This document shows, piece by piece, positions 16,679 to 26,084 of a stretch of 64,000 nucleotides of DNA. This DNA comes from Actinomadura_C alba. GTDB taxonomy: Bacteria > Actinomycetota > Actinomycetes > Streptosporangiales > Streptosporangiaceae. Each line of letters begins with the position of its first letter. Position 1 is the stretch's first letter. The DNA lies in NCBI RefSeq assembly GCF_039530285.1, contig NZ_BAAAOK010000014.1:62001-126000 (forward strand), in the 5' to 3' direction. Both the position numbers and the translations under genes were made by a program. Below the pieces are notes generated by a model. It did no database searches. It was not told the origin of the DNA and was given only the letters and a program-made list of their open reading frames with translations.

Positions 16679-16912
16679 TAGTGCTCCCTGCTCTGTTGCG
16701 GGGTGCCGCCGTGGCTGGAATCGGACACCACGCCGTGGTGCGGGCCGCCGGAGGTTGCGCGGATGGGCAACGTGTCGGCGCGGATGGGCAAGGACGGCTT
16801 CGTCCCCGCGCTTCACACTGTACGAGTTGGTGAGACGCCATCGGGGGCGTTGCCGGCGGGGAACCCGTCTCCGCCGGCACCCTGGCCGCGCCTGAGTGCA
16901 CCACGCCGGCAC

Positions 16913-18355
16913 TCAGGCGCTCATCTGGACCTTCGGCTGCCCGGCGGAGAACTGCTCGGTGACCCGGTCGGCGGTGCGCCTCGCCCGCCGGCCGGTGGTG
17001 AGGAGGCCGAGGGCGAACACGACGACACCGCAGCCGCTCATGATCCACCAGGCCGGATGGCTGGCGGGCGCGAAACCCGTCGCGAGCGGGCCGGTCACGC
17101 CCGAGGTGACCACCGATCCGAGGACGGCGACGCCGAGCGCGGCGCCGACCTGGCGGCTGGTCGAAGCGGTGGCCGCCGCGACCCCGGCCTGCGACCGGGG
17201 CATGCCCGAGATCGCGGTGTTGGTGATCGGGGCGTTGAGCATCCCGAAGCCGATGCCGAAGACCACGTACGCGACGACCAGCAGACCGATCGGGGTGTCG
17301 GCGGTCAGCCTCGTGAGGAGCAGAGCGCTGACCGTGAGTCCCGTGCCGGCGGCCAGGAGCGGCAACCGCGCACCGCGGGCACCGACGATCCGCCCCGACA
17401 ACGGAGCGCACACACCGGTCACCAACGCCATCGGCAGGGTCAGCAGACCGGCGTCCAGCGGCGACAGGCCCCGGACCTCCTGAAGGTAGATCGAGTTCAG
17501 GAACAGGAAGCCGGCGAGCGCCGAGAACCCGATCAACGCGATCAGCACCGCTCCCGAGAACGGCACGCTCGCGAAGAACCGCAGATCGATCAGCGGTTCG
17601 GCGCGGCGCCGCTCGTACACCGCGATGGCGGCCAGGGCGGCGGCCGCGAGGGCGAAGCATCCGGCGATCGGCGCCGAGCCCCACCCCGTGTGCGGGCCCT
17701 CGATGATCGCGTACGTCAGGCCGCCCAGCAGGAGGATCACCAGCAGCTGGCCGACCGGGTCGATCCTGCGCGCCCGCGCCGCGCGCGACTCCGGCACGTA
17801 CACCGCGGCCAGGCCGACCGCGGCGACACAGATGGGAACGTTGATCCAGAAGATCGACCGCCAGCCGATCGAGTGGACGAGTGCCCCGCCGACCACCGGG
17901 CCCAGTGCCATGCTCAGGCCGATGACACCGCCCCAGATCCCGATGGCGCGGGCCCGCTCCTTCGGCGCCGTGAAGGTGTTGGTAATGATCGACAGCGCCA
18001 CCGGGTTCAGCATCGACCCGCCGATCGCCTGCACCATGCGGAAGACGATCAGCAGCTCGGTGCTCTGGGCCAGGCTGCACAGCAGTGAACCCAGGCCGAA
18101 CAGCACCAGGCCGGTCTGGAAGACGCGGCGCCGGCCGATCCGGTCCGCGGTCGAGCCGGAGAGCATCAGCAGGCCGGCCACCACGAGCGTGTAGGCGTCG
18201 ATCGTCCACTGCAGGCCGGACACGGACGCGTCGAAGTCCCGCCGGATCGACGGCAGGGCCAGGTTGACGATCGTGTTGTCCAGCCCGACGACGAACAGGC
18301 TGATGCAGCAGATCATGAGTACGAGCAGCCTGCGGTGGTGGCTCAGCTCGGTCAC
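16913..18355 (-). CDS. DHA2-type multidrug MFS transporter (EmrB/QacA-like)
   Basis: 480 aa from GTG 18355 (GGAG 4 bases upstream); a GTG at 18394 would add 13 residues. Fourteen hydrophobic segments are expected for this group. Signatures: LDNTIVNLALPSIRRDF in segment 1, GSTADRIGRRRVFQ in the first loop, and MALGPVVGGALV (motif C of antiporters). These proton-driven exporters expel drugs or secondary metabolites. The downstream AraC-family gene on the same strand could regulate it. Intergenic 16679-16912 shows no gene. Confidence 0.92.
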   Translation of the reverse strand: MTELSHHRRLLVLMICCISLFVVGLDNTIVNLALPSIRRDFDASVSGLQWTIDAYTLVVAGLLMLSGSTADRIGRRRVFQTGLVLFGLGSLLCSLAQSTELLIVFRMVQAIGGSMLNPVALSIITNTFTAPKERARAIGIWGGVIGLSMALGPVVGGALVHSIGWRSIFWINVPICVAAVGLAAVYVPESRAARARRIDPVGQLLVILLLGGLTYAIIEGPHTGWGSAPIAGCFALAAAALAAIAVYERRRAEPLIDLRFFASVPFSGAVLIALIGFSALAGFLFLNSIYLQEVRGLSPLDAGLLTLPMALVTGVCAPLSGRIVGARGARLPLLAAGTGLTVSALLLTRLTADTPIGLLVVAYVVFGIGFGMLNAPITNTAISGMPRSQAGVAAATASTSRQVGAALGVAVLGSVVTSGVTGPLATGFAPASHPAWWIMSGCGVVVFALGLLTTGRRARRTADRVTEQFSAGQPKVQMSA

Positions 18356-18563
18356 ACGGCTCCAAAGGTGTGGATATCCCTCGACCTTTGTCACGTTATA
18401 ACCGCGTTGTGGTGATCTATGAGGTCGGCGGCAGTGAGCCCGCTCACGCGCGGCGGCCGGTCACCGGCGACGGCGCGGCGTGATTTCGTACGGCTCTCGT
18501 GGGAACCGCATGCTCGCGAGTGGGCAAGAGGGGGTGTCCTGACCAGAAGCCGAGAGGCCGAGA

Positions 18564-19169
18564 ATGAGCGAAACGAGCCGGGCCCCGACCGAGGCCGACG
18601 ACGCCTCCGTCATCGAGCGGTCCTGGCGAGAACCCGAGGCGTTCGCCGAGGTCTTCCGTCGGCACGCGCCGGAGATCAAGCGGTACGTCATCCGCAGGCT
18701 CGGGATCGACGCGGCCGAGGACGTCGCGGCCGAGACCTTCCTCGCGGCGTTCCGGCAGCGCGAGCGCTACGACACCGCGCGCCCCGACGCTCGCCCGTGG
18801 CTGTACGGCATCGCGACGAACCTGATCGGCCGGCACAAGCGGACCGAGGTGCGGCAACTCCGTGTTCTCGCCCGTACGGGCGCCGACCCGGTGACCAGGC
18901 CGTTCACCGACCGCAGTGACGAGCGAATGAGCGCCGAGGCCGTACGGCAGCGGCTGGCCGACGCACTGGCGCGGTTGCCCGCCGGTCATCGCGACGTGCT
19001 GCTGCTCGTGACCTGGGGCGGCCTCGGTTACGCGGAGGCCGCGCAGGCACTGGGCATCCGCGTCGGAACGGTGCGCTCTCGAATCAACCGGGCCCGAAGC
19101 AAGATGCGTAAAGAACTCGGCGGGGTCGATCCGACGTCGTCTCTCAGTGAGGAACCTGCTCGTGGATGA
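18564..19169 (+). CDS. ECF RNA polymerase sigma factor
   Basis: 201 aa. Region 2 (residues 25-90) includes FAEVFRRHAPEIKRYVIRRL, AAEDVAAETFLAAFR and ARPWLYGIATNLIGRHKR. Region 4 (130-190) includes LPAGHRDVLLLVTWGGLGYA, EAAQALGIRVGTVRSRINRA. It overlaps the start of the CU044_5270-type gene by 8 bases, the usual sigma/anti-sigma arrangement in Streptosporangiales. The N-terminal 17 residues are Ser/Thr/Ala-rich and variable. The target promoter is not evident. Confidence 0.93.
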   Translation: MSETSRAPTEADDASVIERSWREPEAFAEVFRRHAPEIKRYVIRRLGIDAAEDVAAETFLAAFRQRERYDTARPDARPWLYGIATNLIGRHKRTEVRQLRVLARTGADPVTRPFTDRSDERMSAEAVRQRLADALARLPAGHRDVLLLVTWGGLGYAEAAQALGIRVGTVRSRINRARSKMRKELGGVDPTSSLSEEPARG

Positions 19170-20214
19170 GATCACTCAGCTCGACCGGCTGCGCTCGGAG
19201 ATCCCCCTGCCGGAGCTCGCCGACCTGCGCGCCGAGGAACGGCGGCTGCTAGAGGAGATCGCCGGTCCGGCCCGGTCGCACCCGGCTCGCCGGACGGGCC
19301 GATGGGCACGGCCCCGGATCGGCCTCCGGCCGCGCCTCCTCATCGCCGGCGGGCTCGCCCTTGCGGTGGCCACGGGCATAGTGGTGGCCGGAACGGAGCG
19401 AAAGGTCGTACGTCCGGTTCCGCCGATCGCGTCGCAGCCGGTGGCGGCGGTCAGCGTGCTCGTCCACGCCTCCGACAACGCCGCCCGGCATCCGGAACTG
19501 CACCCGAGACCCGGCCAGTACCTCGTGTACGAATCCCGGACGATGAACCCCGTCGAGTCGAACACCGCCAGTGGGCATTCGCGTTACCTGGCCCGCGGAA
19601 AGCGCACGGTCTGGTATCCGGTGGCCGGTACGTCGGTCGACGGGTTCATCGCCGGTGAGACTCTGCCGTCGAAGCCGTACCCCGGCTGGCCGCTGCCTCC
19701 CGAGGCGAAGCAGCCGCCGGCCAGGACCGGCCCGGAGAAGCTCGCCGACTTCGACCAGCGAGCCGGATTCCTGCGCACGGACTACGCCTACCTCAGCCGG
19801 CTGCCGGCCGATACGGCAGGGATGCGCAGGCACCTGTTCACCCGGCTCGAGCACAGCACCAACCCGTACACCGAAGCCTGGAGCCGGGTCGCCGGCATGC
19901 TCAGGGAGGCGTACCTGCCCGCCGCGCAGCGGGCGGCGCTGTTCCGCGCGGCGGCCACCATTCCGGGGGTCGTGTCGGTACCGGTGTCGACGGACGCGGC
20001 GGGCCGCAAGGGCGTCGCGGCGGCCCTGGTCGTCAGGGAACTGGGCATCCGGGAGGAGTACATCTTCGATCCGAAGACCTACCAGTACCTCGGCGAGCGG
20101 TCGGTGGTCATCGATGCCGCCAGGGCCAAGGCGCCGGTGGGCAGCGTTCTCACCTCGTCGGCGCTGCTCAGGGTCAGCGTCGCCGACAGCGCGCCTCCGG
20201 TGAGACCTCGCTGA
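19162..20214 (+). CDS. CU044_5270-type membrane protein, probable partner of the ECF sigma factor
   Basis: 350 aa from GTG 19162, giving VDEITQLDRLRSEIPLPE, which parallels the MDE-type opening of this family; GAGG lies 9 bases upstream. A short cytoplasmic N-terminal part (1-55) precedes a single transmembrane segment (LLIAGGLALAVATGIVVAG). About 270 extracytoplasmic residues follow, with YLVYESRTM, RYLARGKRTVWYP and a C-terminal FDPKTYQYLGER. Proteins of this layout follow ECF genes and are presumed to act as anti-sigma factors; this has not been shown here. Overlap with the sigma gene implies coupled translation. Confidence 0.85.
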   Translation: MDEITQLDRLRSEIPLPELADLRAEERRLLEEIAGPARSHPARRTGRWARPRIGLRPRLLIAGGLALAVATGIVVAGTERKVVRPVPPIASQPVAAVSVLVHASDNAARHPELHPRPGQYLVYESRTMNPVESNTASGHSRYLARGKRTVWYPVAGTSVDGFIAGETLPSKPYPGWPLPPEAKQPPARTGPEKLADFDQRAGFLRTDYAYLSRLPADTAGMRRHLFTRLEHSTNPYTEAWSRVAGMLREAYLPAAQRAALFRAAATIPGVVSVPVSTDAAGRKGVAAALVVRELGIREEYIFDPKTYQYLGERSVVIDAARAKAPVGSVLTSSALLRVSVADSAPPVRPR

Positions 20215-20241
20215 CCGGAGGGCTGCCCGGTGGACCCGACG

Positions 20242-20286
20242 CGCCGGTGACCGGGCGGGCACTGATGTGCTCGCCGGTCACCGGCG
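20242..20286. terminator. 13-bp perfect hairpin between convergent genes
   Basis: Arms CGCCGGTGACCGG (20242-20254) and complement (20274-20286) enclose a loop with its own GCAC/GTGC stem. It probably ends the sigma/anti-sigma operon and the convergent AhpD-like gene. Confidence 0.75.
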
Positions 20287-20340
20287 TCACCGATTGCTCG
20301 ATGCGGAGCGCTGTGGGTCGCGAGGCGGCCGGACGCGAGA

Positions 20341-20883
20341 TCAGCGTGCGTAGCCGAACTCGACGATGCGCCTGGCCGCCTGCGCGTACATGTCCTGGCC
20401 GCCGGGGACCAGCGTGCCGAGGCCGTCGACGTACCGGTTGTACATGGAGAAGGCCGCCGCGATGAGCACGGTGTCGTGGATCTCGACGTCGGTGGCCCCT
20501 TCGGCGCGGGCCGCGGCGACGAGTTCGGTCGTGACCTTGCGCCCGTCCTCGCGTACGGCACCGGCGATGCGCAGCAGCGCGCGCAGTTTCGCCGAGACTG
20601 GCGCGGAATCGAGATCGCCGACAACCTGGTCGACCAGCGTCGCGTCCGAGTCGAGTTGCGCGTTGGCCGTGGCCGAATGCGAGGCGTAGCAGAAGTCGCA
20701 CTCGTTCAGCCCGGAGACATATGCGGCGATCAGTTCACGCTCGCCCGGGCTCAGCGAATTCGGCGCGCGCAGCAGCACCTCCGCCAGCTCGTTGAGCGGC
20801 TTGGCGGTCTCGGGCCTGAATTTCAGCAGGCCGGTGATGCCGGGATTCGTCTGCTCGTCCACACCGAGATCGATATGCGCCAT
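20341..20883 (-). CDS. Alkylhydroperoxidase AhpD-like / carboxymuconolactone decarboxylase-fold protein
   Basis: 180 aa. The redox motif ECDFCYASHS gives Cys62-x-x-Cys65 and His69, the AhpD core signature, placed after NELAEVLLRAPNSLSPGERE. The family reduces peroxides through this Cys pair. No ahpC gene is adjacent, so the electron partner is unknown. It is transcribed alone; the methyltransferase gene begins beyond it on the same strand and ends 61 bp upstream. Confidence 0.9.
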   Translation of the reverse strand: MAHIDLGVDEQTNPGITGLLKFRPETAKPLNELAEVLLRAPNSLSPGERELIAAYVSGLNECDFCYASHSATANAQLDSDATLVDQVVGDLDSAPVSAKLRALLRIAGAVREDGRKVTTELVAAARAEGATDVEIHDTVLIAAAFSMYNRYVDGLGTLVPGGQDMYAQAARRIVEFGYAR

Positions 20884-20944
20884 GATCGTATTCTTCCTTG
20901 ATTCATCGGCCGTCGGTCACGGTATTCGCCGAGGACGTGGAGAT

Positions 20945-21766
20945 CTAAAGCTTTCGCGCGACTCCGCAGAAGGTCATGACGTCGCCGGGCACCGCCCAGA
21001 TGCTCGGATCAGGCCGCCATTTCGGGCACGACACGACGCCGGGTTCGACCAGCTCCAGCCCATCGAAGAACCGGGCGATCCCGCTCTGGTCGCGGGCTTT
21101 GATCTTGGTGGGGATGCCGCTGTCGTTGTAGGCGCTGACCGCGGTTCGCGTGGGCTCGGCGTCGGTGCAGGCGTGCGCCAGGACCAGATGGCTACCGGAC
21201 GGCAAGGCTTCCATGAGCCGCCGTACGATCCCGTAGGCCTCTTCGTCGTCGGTGATGAGATGAGTGACGGCGAGCAGCATGAGCGCCACTGGCCGGCTGA
21301 GGTCCAGGGTCTTCGCCGCCATCTCGAGGATCTTCTCGGGATCGCGCAGATCGGCGTCGAGATAGTCGGTGGCACCCTCGGGAGTGCTCCTGAGCAGGGC
21401 ACGGGCGTGGGCCAGGACCATCGGATCGTTGTCGACGTAGACGATCCGTGACTCGGGGGCGACGCGCTGGGCGACCTCATGAGTGTTGTCCATGGTGGGC
21501 AGCCCGGTACCGATGTCGAGGTACTGACGGATGCCCGGCTTCCCGCCGAGGTAGCGCACCGAGCGGTTGAGGAACGCCCGGTCGGCGCGCGCCGAGTCGA
21601 CGATGCCGGGCACCAGCTTCGCGACCTTGTCCCCGAGGAGCCGGTCGGCGCGGTAGTGGTCCTTGCCTCCGAGCCAGTAGTTCCATACTCGCGCGGAGTG
21701 CGGCCGGCCCGTGTCGAGGCCGCGGATGGGCGCGGTCCCGGGGCGGTCGGTGCCGTCGGCGTTCAT
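20945..21766 (-). CDS. SAM-dependent methyltransferase, DUF574/Methyltransf_19 type
   Basis: 273 aa, nearly pure family sequence: HSARVWNYWLGGKDHYRADR at residues 23-42, the SAM-binding QYLDIGTGLPTMDNTHEVAQ, the acidic loop IVYVDNDPMVLAHAR and ARFFDGLELVEPGVV. These proteins are very abundant in actinomycetes and their substrates are unknown. Divergent from the XRE gene at 21902, which may share the 135-bp promoter region. Confidence 0.93.
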   Translation of the reverse strand: MNADGTDRPGTAPIRGLDTGRPHSARVWNYWLGGKDHYRADRLLGDKVAKLVPGIVDSARADRAFLNRSVRYLGGKPGIRQYLDIGTGLPTMDNTHEVAQRVAPESRIVYVDNDPMVLAHARALLRSTPEGATDYLDADLRDPEKILEMAAKTLDLSRPVALMLLAVTHLITDDEEAYGIVRRLMEALPSGSHLVLAHACTDAEPTRTAVSAYNDSGIPTKIKARDQSGIARFFDGLELVEPGVVSCPKWRPDPSIWAVPGDVMTFCGVARKL

Positions 21767-21901
21767 GGAACGAATCTTGCATGATCGTCAGCACTCTGCG
21801 CGCCGATGTGATGGGAGTCTCACGCCCCGGGTGACGGGGGGTCCGGTCCGCGAGAGAACGATCTCGGCGCGGACGAGTTCGAGCGCACGTACGCTTTGAT
21901 C

Positions 21902-22765
21902 GTGAGCGACAACGAGCTGGGCCTGTTCCTTCGTGGCCGTCGCGAAGCCGTCACACCGGCCGACGTGGGCCTTCCCACCGGCGACCGTCGTCGTACGCCC
22001 GGCCTGCGCCGGGCCGAGCTGGCCACGCTCGCCGGGGTCAGCGTCGAGTACCTCGCGCGGCTCGAGCAGGGCCGCGATCGGCACCCGTCCGTCCAGGTCC
22101 TCGGGGCGCTCGCCGACGCGCTGCGGCTGTCCCCCGACGAACGCCTGCACCTGCGCCGGCTCAGCAAGGCGGCCGGTCAGAACCTCCTCTGCCCGGGCGC
22201 CGTGCCGCCGGCCAGGTCAGTGCGTCCCACCGTGCGGGCACTGCTCGACCGGCTCGAACCGGCTCCGGCCATCCTGCTCAACCGGCTGAGCGACGTGCTG
22301 GCCTTCACGAGTGGCTACGAGCGGCTCGCCCGGCCCCTCGGCCTCCTGGACGGCGAGCCGCCCAATCTCATCCGCTTCATGTTCACCGACCCCCGGGCGC
22401 GGGCCGCCTACCCGGACTGGGAGCGCGTCGCCGACGATCAGGTCGCCACGCTCAAGAGCGAGGCCTACCGCGCCGACCCGCACGTCGCCGTGCTCTCGGA
22501 CGAACTCACCGTGATCGCCGGCGCACCATTCACCGACCGGCTGAAGAGGGTGCTGTCCGGCCTGCCCCCGCGCACCGGCGTCGAACGGCTGGTGCATCCG
22601 GACGCCGGCGAACTGCGGCTGGCCTACGAGACGCTCGGGCTCGGCCTACCCGACGCCGACGAACGGCGCCTGATCGTCTACCTTCCCGCCGACCAGGCCA
22701 CGTCGGCGGCCCTGGACCGGATCACCGGGCTCCGACCCGGCACGCTGCGCGCGGTGACCGGCTGA
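21902..22765 (+). CDS. XRE-family regulator with MmyB-like ligand domain
   Basis: 287 aa from GTG 21902 (VSDNELGLFLRGRREAVTPA). Residues 1-75 form the helix-turn-helix with the conserved RRTPGLRRAELATLAGVSVE and YLARLEQGRDRHPSVQVL. Residues 95-260 form the MmyB-like (PAS-type) ligand-binding domain with RPLGLLDGEPPNLIRFMFTD and HPDAGELRLAYETL. Such regulators usually control a divergent oxidoreductase; here the divergent gene is the DUF574 methyltransferase, so a link is possible but unproven. Confidence 0.92.
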   Translation: MSDNELGLFLRGRREAVTPADVGLPTGDRRRTPGLRRAELATLAGVSVEYLARLEQGRDRHPSVQVLGALADALRLSPDERLHLRRLSKAAGQNLLCPGAVPPARSVRPTVRALLDRLEPAPAILLNRLSDVLAFTSGYERLARPLGLLDGEPPNLIRFMFTDPRARAAYPDWERVADDQVATLKSEAYRADPHVAVLSDELTVIAGAPFTDRLKRVLSGLPPRTGVERLVHPDAGELRLAYETLGLGLPDADERRLIVYLPADQATSAALDRITGLRPGTLRAVTG

Positions 22766-22771
22766 CGCGGC

Positions 22772-23311
22772 CTACTTGGTGACGACGACGATGGTCTTCG
22801 CGGCCTTGTCGTGCCAGCACTGCTTCAGCGGCTTGTCCCAGAGCATCCACAGGACGTTCAACTGCGCCAGGACGGGAATGAGATTCGGCGCGTAGTAGAT
22901 CCCGGGTGAGTAGCACAGCGCCCGAACGGCGGCACGCCCCGCCGGCACCGGGCCGCCATCGGTCGCCCGGACCACCCGGAGTCCGGTGATCCGCTTGCCC
23001 GCCGTCCCGCCCCACTTGGCGACCTGCACCCACTCGTAGACGAAAGGTGTTCCGATGATCATGACCAGCATCGGAATGCCGAACTCGGCTCCCACCTGAT
23101 CCAGGTCGCCCCCGTTGACGGCGCTGAAGATCCCCGTGATCAGCACGCCGATGACGATGGTGCAGCCGAAGGTGAAGAGCGTGTCGAGCAGTCGCGCGGC
23201 GAACCGGATGCCGGGATCGGCCAGCGCAGGACCTGCGGGGGACGGCCGCTCGTCGGATTGCGGGGACTGGGGGGTTTGCGGGGGCCGGGGGGTTTGAGGG
23301 GGTAGGTGCAT
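22772..23311 (-). CDS. RDD-family membrane protein
   Basis: 179 aa from ATG 23311 (GAAGGGAG upstream). A Pro/Gln-rich cytoplasmic N-terminus (1-30) precedes the RDD domain: IRFAARLLDTLFTFG with the Arg and Asp of RDD, two to three membrane segments, YEWVQVAKWGGTAGKRITGL, and a C-terminal WDKPLKQCWHDKAAKTIVV, which is typical. Role unknown; transport or envelope functions have been proposed for some members. Tail to tail with the XRE gene, 6 bp apart. Confidence 0.9.
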   Translation of the reverse strand: MHLPPQTPRPPQTPQSPQSDERPSPAGPALADPGIRFAARLLDTLFTFGCTIVIGVLITGIFSAVNGGDLDQVGAEFGIPMLVMIIGTPFVYEWVQVAKWGGTAGKRITGLRVVRATDGGPVPAGRAAVRALCYSPGIYYAPNLIPVLAQLNVLWMLWDKPLKQCWHDKAAKTIVVVTK

Positions 23312-23448
23312 TGTGCTCCCTTCGTCGTTGGCAATCCTCCTGTACCGCCGCCCGATCGGCAGCATGCTCGGCTGAACCGACCACGACGACATCAGAAGAC
23401 GGGTGCCATCCGGGCATGGGGGCGAACACGGCTCAGGCGGACTGAGGG

Positions 23449-24507
23449 TCAGGAGCGGCAGGTGACGCGGACCCGGCACCACGAGTTGTTGGCGTAGCCC
23501 TTCGGATTCCACAGGTGGCGGGCGGATTCCGGCTGGGTGGCACCGGCGCTGTCCCACGCGCGCGCCGTGATGATGATGTCGCCCTCGCCCAGTTCCACGG
23601 TCGTACGCCAGAGCCGCCAGACCCACGGGCCGGCCTGCTCGCCGAGCTCGGCCTGGGTCCAGCTGCTCCCGTCGTCGAGGGACACGTCGACGCGCGCGAC
23701 CGTGCGCTCCTCTCCGGCGAAGGCGTAACCGGCGACCTGCACGGGCCCCGGCGTCAGCCGCGCGCCGTCGGCCGGCCGCAGGATGGCGGTGTTGAGCAGG
23801 ACAGGACCGAGCGAGATGCCCTCACCGGCCAGTGCGGGATCGGTCTGGGGCGGCAGGACACGGTAGGCGGTGGCCTGGAAGTAGTTGTCGGACGGCTCTC
23901 GCCGCGCGGTGACCCGTTCGAGCCATTTGACGCTGCGAGCGCCGATCCAGCCGGGGACGACCACGCGCACCGGAGCGCCGTGCACCCGGGGCAGCGGCCG
24001 GTCGTTCATGGCCCAGGCCAGGAGCACCTGTCCCGTCATGGCCGTTCCGGCCGGGATGGAGCTCCCGTAGGACTGCGGCGGGTCGGCCAACTCGGAGACG
24101 TCGGGGGCGGCGAACGCGATGTGCGCGGCCTCCGGGCGCTGCCCGGCGCGGGCGAGGACATCGGCCAGCAGAGCACCGCTCCAGCGGGCGGTCGAGGTGG
24201 CGCCGGGGCCCCATGGGTCCTCGCCGGGAATGTCGCGGACCGCCATGAACCCGGCCCGGCGGTTGCCCGCGCACTGCAGGGTCGCGACCAGGCTGTGCTC
24301 GGCGAAGCCGGCCCGCAGATCGTCCAGTGACAGCGTCAGCGAGCGCTCCACCAGCCCGTCGACCGTCAGGCGCCACGACTCAGGATCGACGTCGGGAACG
24401 GGCCCGTGGTTACGGCAGTAGAAGGCGTCGAGCGGGGTGAGCGGCCGGTCGGCCAGCGCCCAGAGCGCCGGCTCGGCGTTGTACGGCTCGGCCCGGTGGA
24501 CCACCAT
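23449..24507 (-). CDS. Sulfite-oxidase-like molybdopterin oxidoreductase
   Basis: 352 aa from ATG 24507 (AAGAGAG upstream); an ATG at 24534 would add 9 residues. Oxidoreductase molybdopterin-binding domain with DAFYCRNHGPVPDVDPESWR and LQCAGNRR, where Cys79 is the Mo ligand position, then HGAPVRVVVPGWIGARSVKWL. A C-terminal Mo-co dimerisation domain (from about 225) ends HLWNPKGYANNSWCRVRV. No Tat or Sec signal, so cytoplasmic. It probably oxidises sulfite or a related compound; electron acceptor and heme domain are not encoded nearby. Confidence 0.92.
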   Translation of the reverse strand: MVVHRAEPYNAEPALWALADRPLTPLDAFYCRNHGPVPDVDPESWRLTVDGLVERSLTLSLDDLRAGFAEHSLVATLQCAGNRRAGFMAVRDIPGEDPWGPGATSTARWSGALLADVLARAGQRPEAAHIAFAAPDVSELADPPQSYGSSIPAGTAMTGQVLLAWAMNDRPLPRVHGAPVRVVVPGWIGARSVKWLERVTARREPSDNYFQATAYRVLPPQTDPALAGEGISLGPVLLNTAILRPADGARLTPGPVQVAGYAFAGEERTVARVDVSLDDGSSWTQAELGEQAGPWVWRLWRTTVELGEGDIIITARAWDSAGATQPESARHLWNPKGYANNSWCRVRVTCRS

Positions 24508-24626
24508 GTCATCTCTCTTGCCCCACGCCCCCATGACAGGTCGATACCCGCCCACCTCGGCGTCCGACCACCCCGGGCCGGTCGGAGCGTTGGGCCGCGG
24601 ACCGCCGCGCCTGAGAGGATCGAGGC

Positions 24627-25505
24627 ATGCTGAACCTCGAGACGATCGTGCTGGGGGCGGCGGACGTGCGGCGCGCGGTGGAGTTCTGGAGCCGGGCGCT
24701 CGGATACGTTCCTCGCGGGGCGGTGCGCGACGACTGGGCCGTTCTCGTGCCCGGTGACGGCGTCGGTCCAGCGCTGGCCCTCGATCTCAGCGAGACCCCC
24801 GCGCAGGATCATCCACGCGTCCACATCGATCTGAACGCCGCCGACGCGGTTGATCAGGCGGCCGAGGTGGACCGGTTGGTGTCCATCGGCGCCGAACGGG
24901 TCGACTGGGACCTCTACCCCGAGGACCCGGACTTCGTGGTGCTGGCCGACACCGAGGGGAATCGCTTCTGTGTCATAGACCCCCTCCACGCCGGGCCGCA
25001 GTCATCAGCGCCCGCTCCGCCGCACCTGCGGGCCCTGGTCCGGCACTTCGCCGATCTGCGCGACGGGATCCACGGCGGTGAGACCACACTGCAGGGCAAG
25101 GAGGCCGTGTTCGCCAGGGCCGTCGGGTACCTCGACCCGTACGTGCGGCAGGCCCTCGCCGAGCTGAACCGCACCCTGCTGCTCGACACCGGAACCGTGG
25201 AGGGCACCGGGGTCGTACGCGGACCGGACGGAGGGCTCGAGGTGGCGTGGACCGTGACCTGGGCGCAGCAGCGGGACGCCCGGATCGACCCGGTGACCAT
25301 CAAGGCGTTCTACGGCCATGCCTTCCACCACCCGCACCTGTGCGGCGGCACCGTCGGCAACTGGCCCCTCAACGTGTTCGACCAGCGCGATGCCGCGGCC
25401 GAACTGCCGACGCTCAGGAGCATCGCGGCCGCCGACCTGCACAATCTGGTCTTCCAGCGCGACTACCGCATCGTGCCCGCCACCACGGCCGGCGCGATCT
25501 CATGA
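24627..25505 (+). CDS. VOC-domain protein fused to an unrecognised C-terminal domain
   Basis: 292 aa. Residues 1-118 are a glyoxalase-like VOC domain (ETIVLGAADVRRAVEFWSRA and a closing FVVLADTEGNRFCVIDP). After a Pro-rich linker, residues 125-292 form a second domain with HLRALVRHFADLRDGIHGG, FYGHAFHHPHLCGGTVGNWP and DLHNLVFQRDYRIVP. The His-rich AFHHPHLCGG suggests metal binding. I do not recognise this domain. The 3' end overlaps the convergent lipoprotein gene by 6 bp. Confidence 0.82.
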   Translation: MLNLETIVLGAADVRRAVEFWSRALGYVPRGAVRDDWAVLVPGDGVGPALALDLSETPAQDHPRVHIDLNAADAVDQAAEVDRLVSIGAERVDWDLYPEDPDFVVLADTEGNRFCVIDPLHAGPQSSAPAPPHLRALVRHFADLRDGIHGGETTLQGKEAVFARAVGYLDPYVRQALAELNRTLLLDTGTVEGTGVVRGPDGGLEVAWTVTWAQQRDARIDPVTIKAFYGHAFHHPHLCGGTVGNWPLNVFDQRDAAAELPTLRSIAAADLHNLVFQRDYRIVPATTAGAIS

Positions 25506-26084
25506 CCTCCGAGAGCACTGGCTGTAGCTGCCGTATTTCGCATCGAAGCCCCAGAGGGTGTAGAGCTCGCGGGGAACCTTGGTGCAGGGCGTGAGTCCCG
25601 TGTCGCCCAGGTAGGTCCAGTCGGCGTCGCCTTCTTTGCGCCAGACATGGGGGCCGCCCTGGCGGCTGATGTTGTAGTTGGTGAAGCCCGTGCTGCCGAC
25701 CGCGTAGTAGGTCTTGGGCACCCTGTCGAAGCCCCAGACGATGCCGTAACTGATGTTGGTCGGGCCGATGACCCTCTCGCGGCGTCCCTTTGGGAAGGCG
25801 TGCTTCTGGCTGGCGAAGTAGGCGTCGGCGAGTTGCTTGCGTAAGGCCTCGGTCACGGGGAGCTTGGCCGCCGTTCCCGTAGGCACCGATGCGGTGACCT
25901 GCGGAGCGCCGGCGGCGACATTGCGTGCCGGAGGCGCGCCCTCCGCCCCGCCACAGGCGGCGATGGCGAGGGCCGTGACGGCGCCCCCGAAGGCCAGGAC
26001 GGCCTTCGTCGCGATGGGTGACGCCGAGGCGCTCTCCGCACGCTTCGGTGTCGTGGTCGTGGTCGTCCGTGCGTTGGCGCTCAC
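25500..26084 (-). CDS. Putative lipoprotein of unknown function
   Basis: 194 aa from GTG 26084, which has AGAGGA 6 bases upstream. A Thr-rich cytoplasmic tail precedes a hydrophobic segment ending in a lipobox-like IAAC followed by GGAEG, so lipid anchoring is likely. The mature part has a linker rich in Ala/Pro/Thr, then a compact domain with SYGIVWGFDRVPKTYYAVG, GGPHVWRKEGDADWTYLGDT and LTPCTKVPRELYTLWGFD. I do not recognise the domain; the Trp/Gly-rich strands suggest a beta-rich fold. Confidence 0.75.
   Translation of the reverse strand: MSANARTTTTTTPKRAESASASPIATKAVLAFGGAVTALAIAACGGAEGAPPARNVAAGAPQVTASVPTGTAAKLPVTEALRKQLADAYFASQKHAFPKGRRERVIGPTNISYGIVWGFDRVPKTYYAVGSTGFTNYNISRQGGPHVWRKEGDADWTYLGDTGLTPCTKVPRELYTLWGFDAKYGSYSQCSRRS

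Noticed and set aside
20950..21480. Second gene opposite the DUF574 methyltransferase
   Set aside because: Frames there have no family sequence, whereas the methyltransferase is near-perfect across its length.
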